From Rhodococcus zopfii NBRC 100606 = JCM 9919 (GTDB lineage Bacteria > Actinomycetota > Actinomycetes > Mycobacteriales > Mycobacteriaceae): a DNA stretch of 64,000 nt. The notes below the pieces were generated by a model. That model saw only the letters and a program-made list of their open reading frames with translations. It ran no database searches and was not told the origin of the DNA. The first letter of the stretch is position 1; every line of letters begins with the position of its first letter. This document shows positions 43,132 to 51,815 of the stretch, piece after piece. Made by a program: the position numbers and the translations under genes. The stretch spans positions 53,047-117,046 of the forward strand of contig NZ_BCXI01000031.1 of NCBI RefSeq assembly GCF_001895025.1, given 5' to 3'.

Positions 43132-43168
43132 GAGCATGTTATTCTCCAAAAATCAGAATGCCAATATC
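43132..43168. promoter_or_regulatory. GAGAAT-type operator pair in divergent ligase/crotonase promoter
   Basis: Site 1 GAGCAT-GTT-ATTCTC (43132-43146) has one mismatch; site 2 CAGAAT-GCC-AATATC (43154-43168) is weaker. Centres are 22 bp apart. Together they fill most of the space between the ligase and crotonase starts. Confidence 0.5.
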
Positions 43169-43185
43169 ACGACGGAGAGCAGCGC

Positions 43186-43902
43186 ATGGTCGATCTCGAG
43201 CTTGAACAGGGCCTGGCGGTCGTCACCATCGACCGGCCGGAGGCGCGCAACGCGATCGCGCCGGAGACGATGGACCAGTTGGAGAAGGCTCTGGACGAGG
43301 CCGAGGGCGCGAAGGCTCTCGTGATCCGCGGCGGTGGCGACCGCGCGTTCGTCTCGGGTGGTGACCTCAAGGAGCTGAGCAAGCTCCGGACCGTGGAGCA
43401 GGCGGCCGAGATGGCGCGGCAGATGCGGACGGTGTGCGACCGGATCGCGGCGTTCCCCGCCCCGGTCGTCGCTGCGCTCAACGGTCACGCGTTGGGCGGG
43501 GGCGCCGAGGTCGCGGTGGCCGCGGACATTCGGATCGCCGCCGACGACATCAAGATCGGGTTCAACCAGGTCTCGCTCGCGATCATGCCCGCGTGGGGTG
43601 GCGCGGAGCGGCTCTCTGCGTTGGTCGGCCGGGGCCGCGCGCTCATGCTGGCCGGTTCGGGCACCGTGCTAGATGCTCCCGAGGCGGAGCGCTTCGGTCT
43701 CCTGGACCGGGTGCTGCCGCGCGCCGCATTCGACGAGGGCTGGCGTTCACTCGCTCGCGCGCTCGCGAACGATCCGGCGGGGGAGATCAAGCGGGTACTG
43801 GCTGGGGTGTCCGCTGAGGAGGCGATCTCGGCGTTTGCGCACCTGTGGGTGAAGGACGAGCACTGGTTGGCTGCCGACAAGGTTCTGAATCGGAGCAAGT
43901 GA
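43186..43902 (+). CDS. Crotonase-fold protein lacking the hydratase glutamates
   Basis: 238 residues from ATG 43186 (GGAGAG upstream); the frame open back to 43048 crosses the operator and is not used. Oxyanion segments DRAFVSGGDLKEL and GHALGGGAEVAVA are intact, but the two positions holding catalytic Glu in enoyl-CoA hydratases read AADDIKIG and FNQVSLAIMP, so neither Glu is present. It may be an isomerase, a hydrolase of ring C-C bonds or an enzyme using Asp. Single-gene unit with its own GAGAAT-type operator. Confidence 0.87.
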   Translation: MVDLELEQGLAVVTIDRPEARNAIAPETMDQLEKALDEAEGAKALVIRGGGDRAFVSGGDLKELSKLRTVEQAAEMARQMRTVCDRIAAFPAPVVAALNGHALGGGAEVAVAADIRIAADDIKIGFNQVSLAIMPAWGGAERLSALVGRGRALMLAGSGTVLDAPEAERFGLLDRVLPRAAFDEGWRSLARALANDPAGEIKRVLAGVSAEEAISAFAHLWVKDEHWLAADKVLNRSK

Positions 43903-44172
43903 GCGAGCGCCGCCCTGCTTCGGGAAGACGGATTCCCGAAGCCGGATCGTCAGCTGCCTGTGACGTCAGCCACAGCTGCGTTTGAACTCGTGTTGCTTCT
44001 GTGACCAACTGGGGACGGGTGTGGTCGACGAGTCAAGCAATTCCGGGAAAATCGGGCGATGCAATCGTCTCGTGTCAAGAGCAACACGCCGAAAGCTTTG
44101 AAGTCGTTGTAGCCTGTGACGAAACTGTGATCTGTTTGTTACCAGATCGGCGTTCGACACAAGGGATTTGTT
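43903..44172 (+). other. Non-coding leader region of the M23 peptidase gene
   Basis: 270 bases without a credible gene. It includes AT-richer stretches and several short inverted repeats. Genes for secreted cell-wall enzymes in related genera can carry structured leaders, such as the cyclic-di-AMP riboswitch, but I could not identify such a fold here. Confidence 0.35.
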
Positions 44173-44961
44173 TTGCGTTTCAACCCGAGCAGTAACCAGT
44201 CCTGCCCCACCCGTTCCAGGAAGGGCCGACTCGCCGGTGGGCTCGTCGCGATACCGCTGACCGTCGGTGCCTTCCTCGGCGCCGGAACCGTCGCGGCGCA
44301 CGCAACTCCGAAGGCTGCGTCCATCGAAGCAGCGGGCTGGAGTCCGACGGCTGCGCCGAGCGTCACCGCCCCGCAGGTGCTCGCCGTGCCCCGCACCGAC
44401 CTGTCCGTCTACGTCGAGCAGCTCGGGCAGGCAGCGCAACGCGAAGCCGAGCGGATCGCGCAGGCGGCCGAGGCCGAACGCATCGCCCGCGAGGAAGCGG
44501 AGCGCCTCGCGCGGGAGGAAGCGGAACGCCTCGCCCGCGAGGAAGCGGCGCGTCGTCCGGCAGTGGCGTTCCCGGCCGCCGGTACCTTCACGTCCGGATT
44601 CGGCCCCCGGTGGGGAACCAACCACAACGGCATCGACATCGCCAACGCGATCGGAACCCCGATCCTGGCCGTCACCAACGGAACCGTGATCGAGAGCGGT
44701 CCGGCGTCCGGATTCGGACTGTGGGTGCGCGTCCAGCAGGACGACGGCACGATCGGCGTCTACGGCCACGTCGACCAGCTGCTCGTCTCGGCCGGGCAGC
44801 CGGTCCGTGCCGGAGACCAGATCGCCACCATGGGCAACCGCGGCCAGTCCACCGGACCGCACCTGCACTTCGAGGTATGGCAGCCCAACGGCGCCAAGAT
44901 CGACCCGGCGCCGTGGCTCGCCGCACGCGGGATCCCGATCCCGGGAGCGCATCTCGGCTGA
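44173..44961 (+). CDS. Secreted M23 family metallopeptidase
   Basis: 262 residues. Signal peptide: basic start, hydrophobic core LAGGLVAIPLTVGAFLGAG, likely cut after AHA near residue 43. Residues 80-125 form a charged coiled coil with repeats of REEAERLA. Residues 130-250 are the LytM/M23 domain: HNGIDIA and HLHFEVW give the zinc ligands (His, Asp, His), with YGHVDQL also conserved. It would cleave peptidoglycan cross-bridges or activate other hydrolases outside the membrane. Start is TTG 44173 after AAGGGA. Not related to the catabolic genes around it. Confidence 0.92.
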   Translation: MRFNPSSNQSCPTRSRKGRLAGGLVAIPLTVGAFLGAGTVAAHATPKAASIEAAGWSPTAAPSVTAPQVLAVPRTDLSVYVEQLGQAAQREAERIAQAAEAERIAREEAERLAREEAERLAREEAARRPAVAFPAAGTFTSGFGPRWGTNHNGIDIANAIGTPILAVTNGTVIESGPASGFGLWVRVQQDDGTIGVYGHVDQLLVSAGQPVRAGDQIATMGNRGQSTGPHLHFEVWQPNGAKIDPAPWLAARGIPIPGAHLG

Positions 44962-44976
44962 GCGCCGGAACACGAT

Positions 44977-45028
44977 CGGGCGGCCTTCCCTCCTCGTCGG
45001 AACATTCACGAGGAGGGAAGGCCGCCCG
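44977..45028. terminator. Very strong bidirectional terminator
   Basis: A 21-bp perfect stem (44977-44997 with 45008-45028) and 10-base loop between the convergent M23 (ends 44961) and ACAD (ends 45048) genes. The longest hairpin seen in the window. Confidence 0.92.
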
Positions 45029-45047
45029 TATTCGTGGGAGCGCTGAG

Positions 45048-46193
45048 CTACAGACCGAACGAGCGGCCGATGATCTCGCGCTGAATCTCGTTGGTACCGC
45101 CGTAGATCGTGGCTCCGAGCGACGCACGCACGTGCTGCACCATGTCGAACTCGGTGGAGTAGCCGTAGCCGCCCATCATCTGCATGCCTTCGAGTGACAT
45201 CGCCTTGGCGACCTCGGTGGCCTTCAATTTCGCCATCGACGACGCCCGCGCCAGGTCCCCGGCCCGAGCAGGATCGTCGGCCTGCTTCGCGACGCTGTAG
45301 ACCAGTAGTCGCACGCATTCGATCTCGGTGGCGAGATCGGCGAGCCGATGCTTGACGGCCTGGAACGATCCCACAGGCTGACCGAACTGGGTGCGCTCGG
45401 TGACGAAGCTCAGGCAGTCGTCGAAGGTGCGTTCAGCGGTACCGAGCATCTGCGCGGCGAGGATCAGGCGTTCGGTCGCCAGACCCGCCATCAATTGCGA
45501 CCAGCCCTGTCCGACCTCGCCGACCACTGCGTCGGCCGGCAGTTCGCAATCGGTGAAGTACAGGTCGTTGACCTCGGTTCCGTTCATCGTGTCGATGCTC
45601 TTGATCGACAGCCCCGGGGTGTCCGCGGGCACGTGGAACATGGTCAGGCCCTGGTGCTTCTTCTCGCCGCGTTCGGTGCGGGCCACGAGCAGGATGCTGT
45701 CGGCGAGGTGGGCATTGGTGCACCACGTCTTCTGGCCGTTGATCACCCAGCCCTCGGCAGTTCGCTCGGCACGGCACGTCAGGGCGGCGACATCGGAACC
45801 CGCACCCGGCTCCGACATCGAGATCGCCAGTGCCGCACCGTCTGCCAGGCGACCGAGGACGGACCTCCTGAGTTCCTCGCTCGCGAACTTCGTGTAGATA
45901 CCACCGGTGATGAGGGTGGTGCCGTGCCACGGAACCGGTGCCATCCCGCGGGCGAGTTCCTGAAGCAGGACACACAGATCCACATGGTTGCCGCCGGCGC
46001 CACCGTACTCTTCGGGCACATTGATCGCGGCCCAGCCGAGTTCGGCGATCCGACGGTTGATCTCGAGGCTGTGGCCCTCGCGGCCCCCGTCCGTCAGCTT
46101 CTCCCGCTGCTCCCGGGTTCCGACTTCGCGCCGGCAGAACTCGCGGACCGCCGACCGGAACTCGAGCTGTTCATCGGTGAGCATCACAGTCAT
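45048..46193 (-). CDS. Acyl-CoA dehydrogenase
   Basis: 381 residues. SMSEPGAGSDVAAL and WVINGQKTWCTNA bind FAD/substrate; the C-terminal segment is TIYGGTNEIQREIIGR, with Gly where medium-chain enzymes have the catalytic Glu. The base may instead be the Glu of LATERLILA, the helix-G position used by isovaleryl-CoA dehydrogenase; a branched-chain substrate is therefore plausible. ATG 46193 follows AGGAGAAG. Last gene of the long minus operon beginning at 55016. Confidence 0.92.
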   Translation of the reverse strand: MTVMLTDEQLEFRSAVREFCRREVGTREQREKLTDGGREGHSLEINRRIAELGWAAINVPEEYGGAGGNHVDLCVLLQELARGMAPVPWHGTTLITGGIYTKFASEELRRSVLGRLADGAALAISMSEPGAGSDVAALTCRAERTAEGWVINGQKTWCTNAHLADSILLVARTERGEKKHQGLTMFHVPADTPGLSIKSIDTMNGTEVNDLYFTDCELPADAVVGEVGQGWSQLMAGLATERLILAAQMLGTAERTFDDCLSFVTERTQFGQPVGSFQAVKHRLADLATEIECVRLLVYSVAKQADDPARAGDLARASSMAKLKATEVAKAMSLEGMQMMGGYGYSTEFDMVQHVRASLGATIYGGTNEIQREIIGRSFGL

Positions 46194-46222
46194 CTTCTTC
46201 TCCTGGAATGGAAGGGGTTCGG

Positions 46223-47578
46223 TCAGACCAGGTCGCCGACCGGAGCCCGGACGCCGTGGGTTTCGCTCTCGTCCGTGGACTCCGCACCGGAGCGGAAGTT
46301 GCCACGCGTCGCGTAGGCGGACACGAACGAGATGACAGCGGTGACGACGAGGATCGCGGGGAGCGGCCACCAGTGTCGCGAACCGTCCGTGGGCACGAGC
46401 GCGGCGGCGACGAGAGGCGTCGGCGCCGCCCAGACGACACCGGCGAAAGCGCTGCACAGCGCCACACCGCTGTAGCGGATCGCGGTCGGGAACAGTTCGG
46501 CCGTCATGCTCGAGACCACCGCGTAGGTCGTCGCGTGGCCGAGGACGAGAGCCGCGGTGAACGCGATGATCATCAGGACGATATTGCCGGTGTTGAACAG
46601 CGCGAAGAGCGGGAAGGCGAACGCCGCGGTGAACACGACGCCACCGACGAACACCGTCCAGGCGGACAGCTTGTCGCAGAGAATTCCGACACCGACCATC
46701 GCGATCAGGTCGACCACCGCGGCGATCAGCAGGATCATCAGGGTCTCGCTCTTGGCGAATCCGTGGATGTTCGTGGCCATCGTGAGCATGTACGTGGTGA
46801 TCAGGTAGAACAGCACGATCACGCTGGCCTGCAGTCCGATTCCGGCGGCAACCTTGCCCGGCATCGTACGCAGCACGGTCAGGATCGGATGGCTCGTGAC
46901 GTCACCGGTCTCCTTCGCCTCGGTGAACTCGCTCGATTCCTCGACGCCGAGGCGGATGATCATGCCGATGACGACGAGGACGAATCCGGCCAGGAACGGA
47001 ATGCGCCAGCCCCACGACATCAACTGCTCTTCGGGCAGGCGGGCGACGAAGTACATGACGACCGTCGCGAGCACCAGTGCCAGCGGACTCGCGATCTGCG
47101 GTGCCGATCCGTAGAACCGGCGCCGGGACGCGGGTGCATTCTCGACGCTCATCAGGACGGCACCGCCCCATTCGCCGCCGACCGCGACACCCTGGAGAAA
47201 CCTCAAGGCAGTCAAGAGGATCGGGGCCCAGATCCCGATCTGGTTCCAGGTCGGCAGCAGACCGATCAGGCCGGTGGCCACACCCATCACGGTGAGCGTG
47301 GTGATGAGGGTTGCACGCCGGCCCAGCCGGTCACCGAGGTGCCCGAAGACGAACGCGCCGACGGGCCGCGCGAGGAACGCGACGCCGAGGGTGGCGAAGG
47401 ACGCGAGTGTCCCGACGTTGGAGTCGAAGGACGGGAAGAAGATCTTGGAGAAGACCAGCGTTGCTGCGGTGGCGTAGATGAAGAAGTCGAACCATTCGAC
47501 GGTCGTACCGACGAGACTCGCCAGGAACGCGCGTTTCTGTTGCTTGGTCCCGAAGGTGGAGGGGGAGTGTGTGGTCAT
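46223..47578 (-). CDS. MFS transporter, metabolite:H+ symporter (MHS) family
   Basis: 451 residues with twelve hydrophobic segments. The N-terminal GTTVEWFDFFIYATAATLVF and the loop FGHLGDRLGRRATL are typical of the MHS branch (ShiA, ProP, KgtP), which imports organic acids with protons; ALRFLQGVAVGGEWGGA is also conserved. It lies inside the beta-oxidation operon, so it probably brings in the acid that the operon degrades. Confidence 0.93.
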   Translation of the reverse strand: MTTHSPSTFGTKQQKRAFLASLVGTTVEWFDFFIYATAATLVFSKIFFPSFDSNVGTLASFATLGVAFLARPVGAFVFGHLGDRLGRRATLITTLTVMGVATGLIGLLPTWNQIGIWAPILLTALRFLQGVAVGGEWGGAVLMSVENAPASRRRFYGSAPQIASPLALVLATVVMYFVARLPEEQLMSWGWRIPFLAGFVLVVIGMIIRLGVEESSEFTEAKETGDVTSHPILTVLRTMPGKVAAGIGLQASVIVLFYLITTYMLTMATNIHGFAKSETLMILLIAAVVDLIAMVGVGILCDKLSAWTVFVGGVVFTAAFAFPLFALFNTGNIVLMIIAFTAALVLGHATTYAVVSSMTAELFPTAIRYSGVALCSAFAGVVWAAPTPLVAAALVPTDGSRHWWPLPAILVVTAVISFVSAYATRGNFRSGAESTDESETHGVRAPVGDLV

Positions 47579-47647
47579 GGGGGTGCCCTTTCGGAGGGGA
47601 CTTCTCGTGGTGCGGGGGAGATTCCTTCGGTAGAACCGGACATCGAC

Positions 47648-48445
47648 CTATCGGAATCGGGCGTGGCCGCCGGAGATCACGCCGGTGCCATCGATACGCG
47701 CATCGAAATCGGTGCCGTCGGCGCCGGCCTGCGCTCGGACGGTGAGGGTGTTGTCGGGCAGGACGGGCGCCGCGAACCGGGCCCGCAGTTCGCTCAACTC
47801 CCACGGCTGTGCGCCGGACGCAGCGGCCACCGACCGTGCGGCAATCCCGAGAGTGCACAAGCCGTGCAGGATGGGCCGGGCGAATCCGTAGCCGGCGGAC
47901 ACCGCGGGGTCGATGTGCACCGGGTGCAGGTCGCCGGTGAGACGGTACAGGGCAGGAAGGTTCGGTTCGATCCGGAACCGGTCCTCGAACTCGGCGCCGT
48001 CGAGGTCGACGCGCGGAGACGACGGAGCGCGCTCACCACCCCAACCGCCCGACCCGGGCAGGTGGATCGCGTAGGTCGCGGTGAACTGCTCGCATTCGAC
48101 GGCGATATCGATCGTCGCCGCGGAACCCTTGTCCCAGACCTCCGCGACGCGGGCGCGCATCTCGAGCTTCCCGGCGCGCGGCAGCGGGTCGTGCACGGTG
48201 AGCTGCTGGGCGGCGTGCAACGACTTCAGGCGGTCGTAGGCGCCGAGAGTCCCGGCTTCCTCCACGGCCCACAGACCCAGCCCGAGCCCGAACGTGGGAA
48301 GAACATGCAGGTCGCGTTCGTACACCAGAGGCAACTGGTTCGGACCGGCCCCGACGCACAGTGCGTACAGGATCGCGTCGGACTCGTCGTACGAGACGAC
48401 CCGGGTGCCGAGGTCGTGTCCCTTCAGGGCGGCGACGGCGTTCAC
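47648..48445 (-). CDS. MaoC-like (R)-enoyl-CoA hydratase, double hotdog
   Basis: 265 residues with two hotdog halves. The hydratase-2 motif LTGDLHPVHIDPAVSA in the second half gives the catalytic Asp and His. GTG start 48445 overlaps the ACAD stop (GTGA). Related to peroxisomal-type hydratase 2 and to MaoC enzymes of steroid side-chain oxidation. Because of the frameshift in the upstream ACAD gene, the reading frame of that gene's N-terminus runs into this one without a stop. Confidence 0.92.
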   Translation of the reverse strand: MNAVAALKGHDLGTRVVSYDESDAILYALCVGAGPNQLPLVYERDLHVLPTFGLGLGLWAVEEAGTLGAYDRLKSLHAAQQLTVHDPLPRAGKLEMRARVAEVWDKGSAATIDIAVECEQFTATYAIHLPGSGGWGGERAPSSPRVDLDGAEFEDRFRIEPNLPALYRLTGDLHPVHIDPAVSAGYGFARPILHGLCTLGIAARSVAAASGAQPWELSELRARFAAPVLPDNTLTVRAQAGADGTDFDARIDGTGVISGGHARFR

Positions 48446-49609
48446 CGGAACGCTCCGATGTTCGTGACGGCCTGGCCGAGGACCAAGGTATGGACCTCGT
48501 TGGTGCCCTCGTAGGTGTAGACGGATTCGAGATTGTTCATGTGCCGGATCACCGGGTACTCCAGGGTGATGCCACTGGCGCCGAGCATGCCGCGAGCCTC
48601 GCGGGCGACGTGCAGGGCCTGCGCGACGTTGTCCTTCTTGCCGAAACTGATCTGCGCAGGGGTGAGGTTGCCCGCGTCCTTGAGCTTGCCGAGGTGGATG
48701 GCCAGCAGATGCGCTCGGTTGACCCGGATCAGCAGTTCCGCCAGCTTGCCCTGGGTGAGCTGGAATCCGGCAAGAGGCTTGCCGAACTGGGTACGGCTCA
48801 GCGTGTAGTCCAGGGCCGTCTCGTAGCAGTCGCGGGCTGCGCCCACTGCGCCGAACAGGATGCCGAAGCGGGCCTCGTTCAGGCATGACAGCGGGCCCTT
48901 GATCCCGGTGACGCCGGGCAGAACCGCGGAGCCGGGCAGGCGGACATTGTCGAGCACGATTTCCGCGGTGACCGATGCGCGCAGCGACAGCTTCTTCTCG
49001 ATCTTGCGGGCCCGGTAGCCCTCGGTCTTCGAAACCGCGGATGCCTTCGTCGGTCTGCGCCCAGATGACGGCGACATCGGCGAGGCTGCCGTTGGTGATC
49101 CACATCTTGGTGCCGTTGAGGATCCAGTCGTCACCGTCACGACGAGCGGTGGTGCGCATGCTGGACGGGTCGCTGCCCGAGTCCGGTTCGGTCAGTCCGA
49201 AGCAGCCGATGGCCTCCCCGGCTGCCATGCGCGGCAACCATTCCCGCTTCTGCTCCTCGGATCCGAACTTCCAGATCGGGAACATCGCGAGCGAGCCCTG
49301 GACGGAGACGAAGCTGCGGGCGCCGCTGTCTCCTGCCTCGAGCTCGAGGCATGCTGTTCCGTAGGCGACGGCGCTCATGCCGGCGCAGCCGTAGCCTTCG
49401 AGGTGCATACCCAGCATGCCGAGCTTGCCGAACTCGAGGGCCATCTCCTTCGGGAAGTCGTGGTTCTCGAACCATTCGCCGACGTTCGGCTTGATCTTCT
49501 CGTCGACGAACTGGCGGACGGTCTGCGCGACCATCCGCTCCTCGTCGCTGAGAAGCTGTTCGAGGGCGAGGAAGTCGCGGGGGTCGGGGGCGAGTGACGT
49601 GTTGGTCAT
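48442..49609 (-). pseudogene. Glutaryl-CoA-dehydrogenase-like ACAD with internal frameshift
   Basis: Two reading frames make one ACAD. Residues 1-193 (from ATG 49609, ending DEGIRGF at 49031) are in one frame; from 49029 the family sequence resumes in another frame (KTEGYRARKIEKKLSLRAS) for 195 residues to 48442. Compared with relatives about four residues are missing, so a net loss near 11 bases around 49027-49031 fits. Otherwise intact: CFGLTEPDSGSDPSSM, and the catalytic Glu in YTYEGTNEVH. Restored length would be about 392, normal for the family. Either a recent pseudogene or a sequencing error. Confidence 0.85.
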
Positions 49610-49632
49610 GGAAGTCCTTGGGTCGGTGGGGA

Positions 49633-50436
49633 TCAACGGGCGGTGACGCCGTGCCGCTCGGCGGCGGTGACGCCGTGGCGTTCGGCGGCGGTGACGCCGT
49701 GGCGTTCGGCGGCGGACGCGACCGCATCGTGGCGGGCGGTGCTGTCGAGCAGGCGGATTCGGGTGGCCTGCCATTCGGCGTCGTCGTAGTGACCGTTGTC
49801 GAGTTCGTGGAGCAGTGCGCGGGTGGCGGCGAGAGCGTCCTGTGGTGTCCGCGTGAGTGTTCCGGCGAGAGCGATCGCCCGGTCGCGGGGATCGCCGACG
49901 GCCCGATGGGTCGCGAGACCACTGCGCACGGAATCGTCGGCGTCGAACCTCTCCGCGAGGACCAGCAACCGGGTGACCGTGGCGCGGGGCAGGGTCGCGT
50001 GGATCCGCCGGATCGATGTCGGGTTGTAGAGCAGACCGAGTTCGACTGCGGGAACCCGGAACCAGGCACCGGCGCCGACGACTCGGGCATCGCACGAGAG
50101 CGCGAGCTCGACGCCGGCACCGACGCACGGGCCGTCGACGGCGGCGATCACCGGAACAGCGCTGCGCCGGATCGCGGTGCACGCCGCGTCGAGGTCCCGG
50201 TCGTACTCCAGGTCGGCGGAGGTGCCCGTCAGGTCCGCGAAGTCCGCCCCGGCGCTGAAGACCGATCCGGCACTGGTGAGCACTACGGCGCGAGCACCGT
50301 CCGGAAGAGCGTCGAACGTCGCGCGGATCTCCCGGAGAAGACTCCGGGACAGTGCATTTCGCAGCTCTGACCGGGAGAGGACGACCTCGAGGACGTCGTC
50401 GCCCTGCCGGTGGAATGCGAGCCCGGGCGCGGTCAC
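49633..50436 (-). CDS. Enoyl-CoA hydratase/isomerase family protein with C-terminal repeats
   Basis: 267 residues. VFSAGADFADL and GPCVGAGVELALS form the oxyanion hole; at the catalytic Glu positions it reads GAGAWFRVPAVEL, so only one nearby Glu remains and hydratase activity is uncertain. The last 25 residues are three copies of the octapeptide unit AERHGVTA, encoded by a 24-bp tandem repeat. ATG 50436 overlaps the amidase stop (ATGA). Confidence 0.88.
   Translation of the reverse strand: MTAPGLAFHRQGDDVLEVVLSRSELRNALSRSLLREIRATFDALPDGARAVVLTSAGSVFSAGADFADLTGTSADLEYDRDLDAACTAIRRSAVPVIAAVDGPCVGAGVELALSCDARVVGAGAWFRVPAVELGLLYNPTSIRRIHATLPRATVTRLLVLAERFDADDSVRSGLATHRAVGDPRDRAIALAGTLTRTPQDALAATRALLHELDNGHYDDAEWQATRIRLLDSTARHDAVASAAERHGVTAAERHGVTAAERHGVTAR
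49641..49712 (-). repeat. 24-bp tandem repeat, three copies, in the crotonase C-terminus
   Basis: Units at 49641-49664, 49665-49688 and 49689-49712; the last two are identical and the first differs at two bases. The unit length is a multiple of three, so copy number can change without breaking the frame. Confidence 0.95.
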
Positions 50437-51815
50437 GACACCGGCTCCGGCTGCGGCAGGTACGCCAGGTCCCAGCGGGACCGCACCGGCGAGTAGTCGA
50501 AATTCAATGAGGCTTCCAGAGATTCGGCCAAGTTGAGCAGCGCGGCATCACGACCGCGAGCAGCGACGAGTTGCGCGCCGATCGGCAGGCCGTCGGAGAG
50601 TCCGGCCGGCAGAGTGATCGCGGGTGTCCCGGCCACGTTGAACGGCGAGGTGAACGGGAACGCTCCCCACAGCCAGTCGACGTCGGTCCCGTCGATGGTT
50701 GCCGGCCGCTCGCCGTGCGGGAAGGCGACGGTGGGAGTGAGGATCGCGTCGAAGCCGTGCAGGAATTCGCCGATCCGGCGGCGGAACACGGGCAGTGCTT
50801 CCCTGGCGGCCGCGACGTCTGCGCTGCGGAGCTTCGTGGCGGCACGCAGGCTGGCGTGCTCGTACGAGGTGAGCAACTCCGGCCGGTCCAGCAGATGCCC
50901 ACGTTCGCGCAGTTCGTCGTCGAGGACGAGGGGTCCGAAGATCTCGTTCCAGCCCTCGATCGGGATTTCGGTCTCGACGACCTCGTGCCCGAGATCGGAC
51001 AATGTCGCCGCGACTGCGGCGAGCCGGTCGGCGATCGCGGGATCGACAGGGCGTCCGTCCGGTCGCGGGCAGTAGGCGATCCGCTGACGGGACACGGCCA
51101 CGCGCTCGAACGTCGTCTCCGCGAGGACCTCGACCATGAGGCGGGCGTCGTCGACGGTCCAGGCCAGAGGGCCCGCGGTGACGAAGTCCGTCATGGCTCG
51201 GAAGCCCCGCTCGTCCGCACACAGCCCGGTGGTGGGCTTGAATCCGACGAGTCCGCAGAACGCGGCCGGGATCCGAATGGATCCGCCGCCGTCCGATCCG
51301 AGCGCGATCGTGGCCAGCCCGGCGCCGACGGATGCGGCGGCGCCACCGCTCGAGCCACCCGGAGTCCGGGAAACGTCCCACGGGTTGCCGGTGTCCGGCC
51401 CGAGCAGATTGTCGCTCGTGGCGGACTGGCAGAACTCCGGCACGTTCGTCTTGCCGGGCATGACCGCCCCGGCGGCACGCAGTCGCGCCACGACCCCGGA
51501 ATCGGATCGGGCGATGCGGCCGCGCTGCGTCAGTGACCCGAGGGTGGTCTCGGTGTCGGCGAGGTGGAAGGCGTCCTTGATCGACACCGGCACTCCGAGC
51601 AGCGGGGCCCGGTCGCCGCGTCGGTAACGCTCGGCTGCGTCGGCGGCCTGCACGCGGGCGAGCTCCGGGAGGGCGGTGACGTACGCGTGCACCTGCGGGT
51701 TGACCCGCTCGATGCGCTCGAGGACCTCTTCGGTGACGTCGACGGGGCTGAGGTCGCCGCGGGCGAAGGCGTCGGTGAGGTCGCGGACCGGAAGGTACAG
51801 ATGCTGGTCAGCCAT
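50433..51815 (-). CDS. Amidase (amidase signature family)
   Basis: 460 residues. The Ser-cisSer-Lys triad is present: Lys in GVPVSIKDAF, cis-Ser and neighbours in TPGGSSGGAAAS, nucleophile Ser in SDGGGSIRIPAAFCG. Hydrolyses a carboxamide to acid and ammonia. ATG 51815 lies 8 bases inside the SDR gene's end. Its presence in the operon suggests that the substrate enters as an amide or that an amide intermediate arises. Confidence 0.93.
   Translation of the reverse strand: MADQHLYLPVRDLTDAFARGDLSPVDVTEEVLERIERVNPQVHAYVTALPELARVQAADAAERYRRGDRAPLLGVPVSIKDAFHLADTETTLGSLTQRGRIARSDSGVVARLRAAGAVMPGKTNVPEFCQSATSDNLLGPDTGNPWDVSRTPGGSSGGAAASVGAGLATIALGSDGGGSIRIPAAFCGLVGFKPTTGLCADERGFRAMTDFVTAGPLAWTVDDARLMVEVLAETTFERVAVSRQRIAYCPRPDGRPVDPAIADRLAAVAATLSDLGHEVVETEIPIEGWNEIFGPLVLDDELRERGHLLDRPELLTSYEHASLRAATKLRSADVAAAREALPVFRRRIGEFLHGFDAILTPTVAFPHGERPATIDGTDVDWLWGAFPFTSPFNVAGTPAITLPAGLSDGLPIGAQLVAARGRDAALLNLAESLEASLNFDYSPVRSRWDLAYLPQPEPVS

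Noticed and set aside
43903..44172. Cyclic-di-AMP (ydaO-type) riboswitch upstream of the M23 peptidase
   Set aside because: The context would fit, but I could not match the conserved core by eye. A covariance-model search would decide.
49641..49712. Short CRISPR-like array
   Set aside because: The three 24-bp units are contiguous with no spacers and encode the end of a crotonase.
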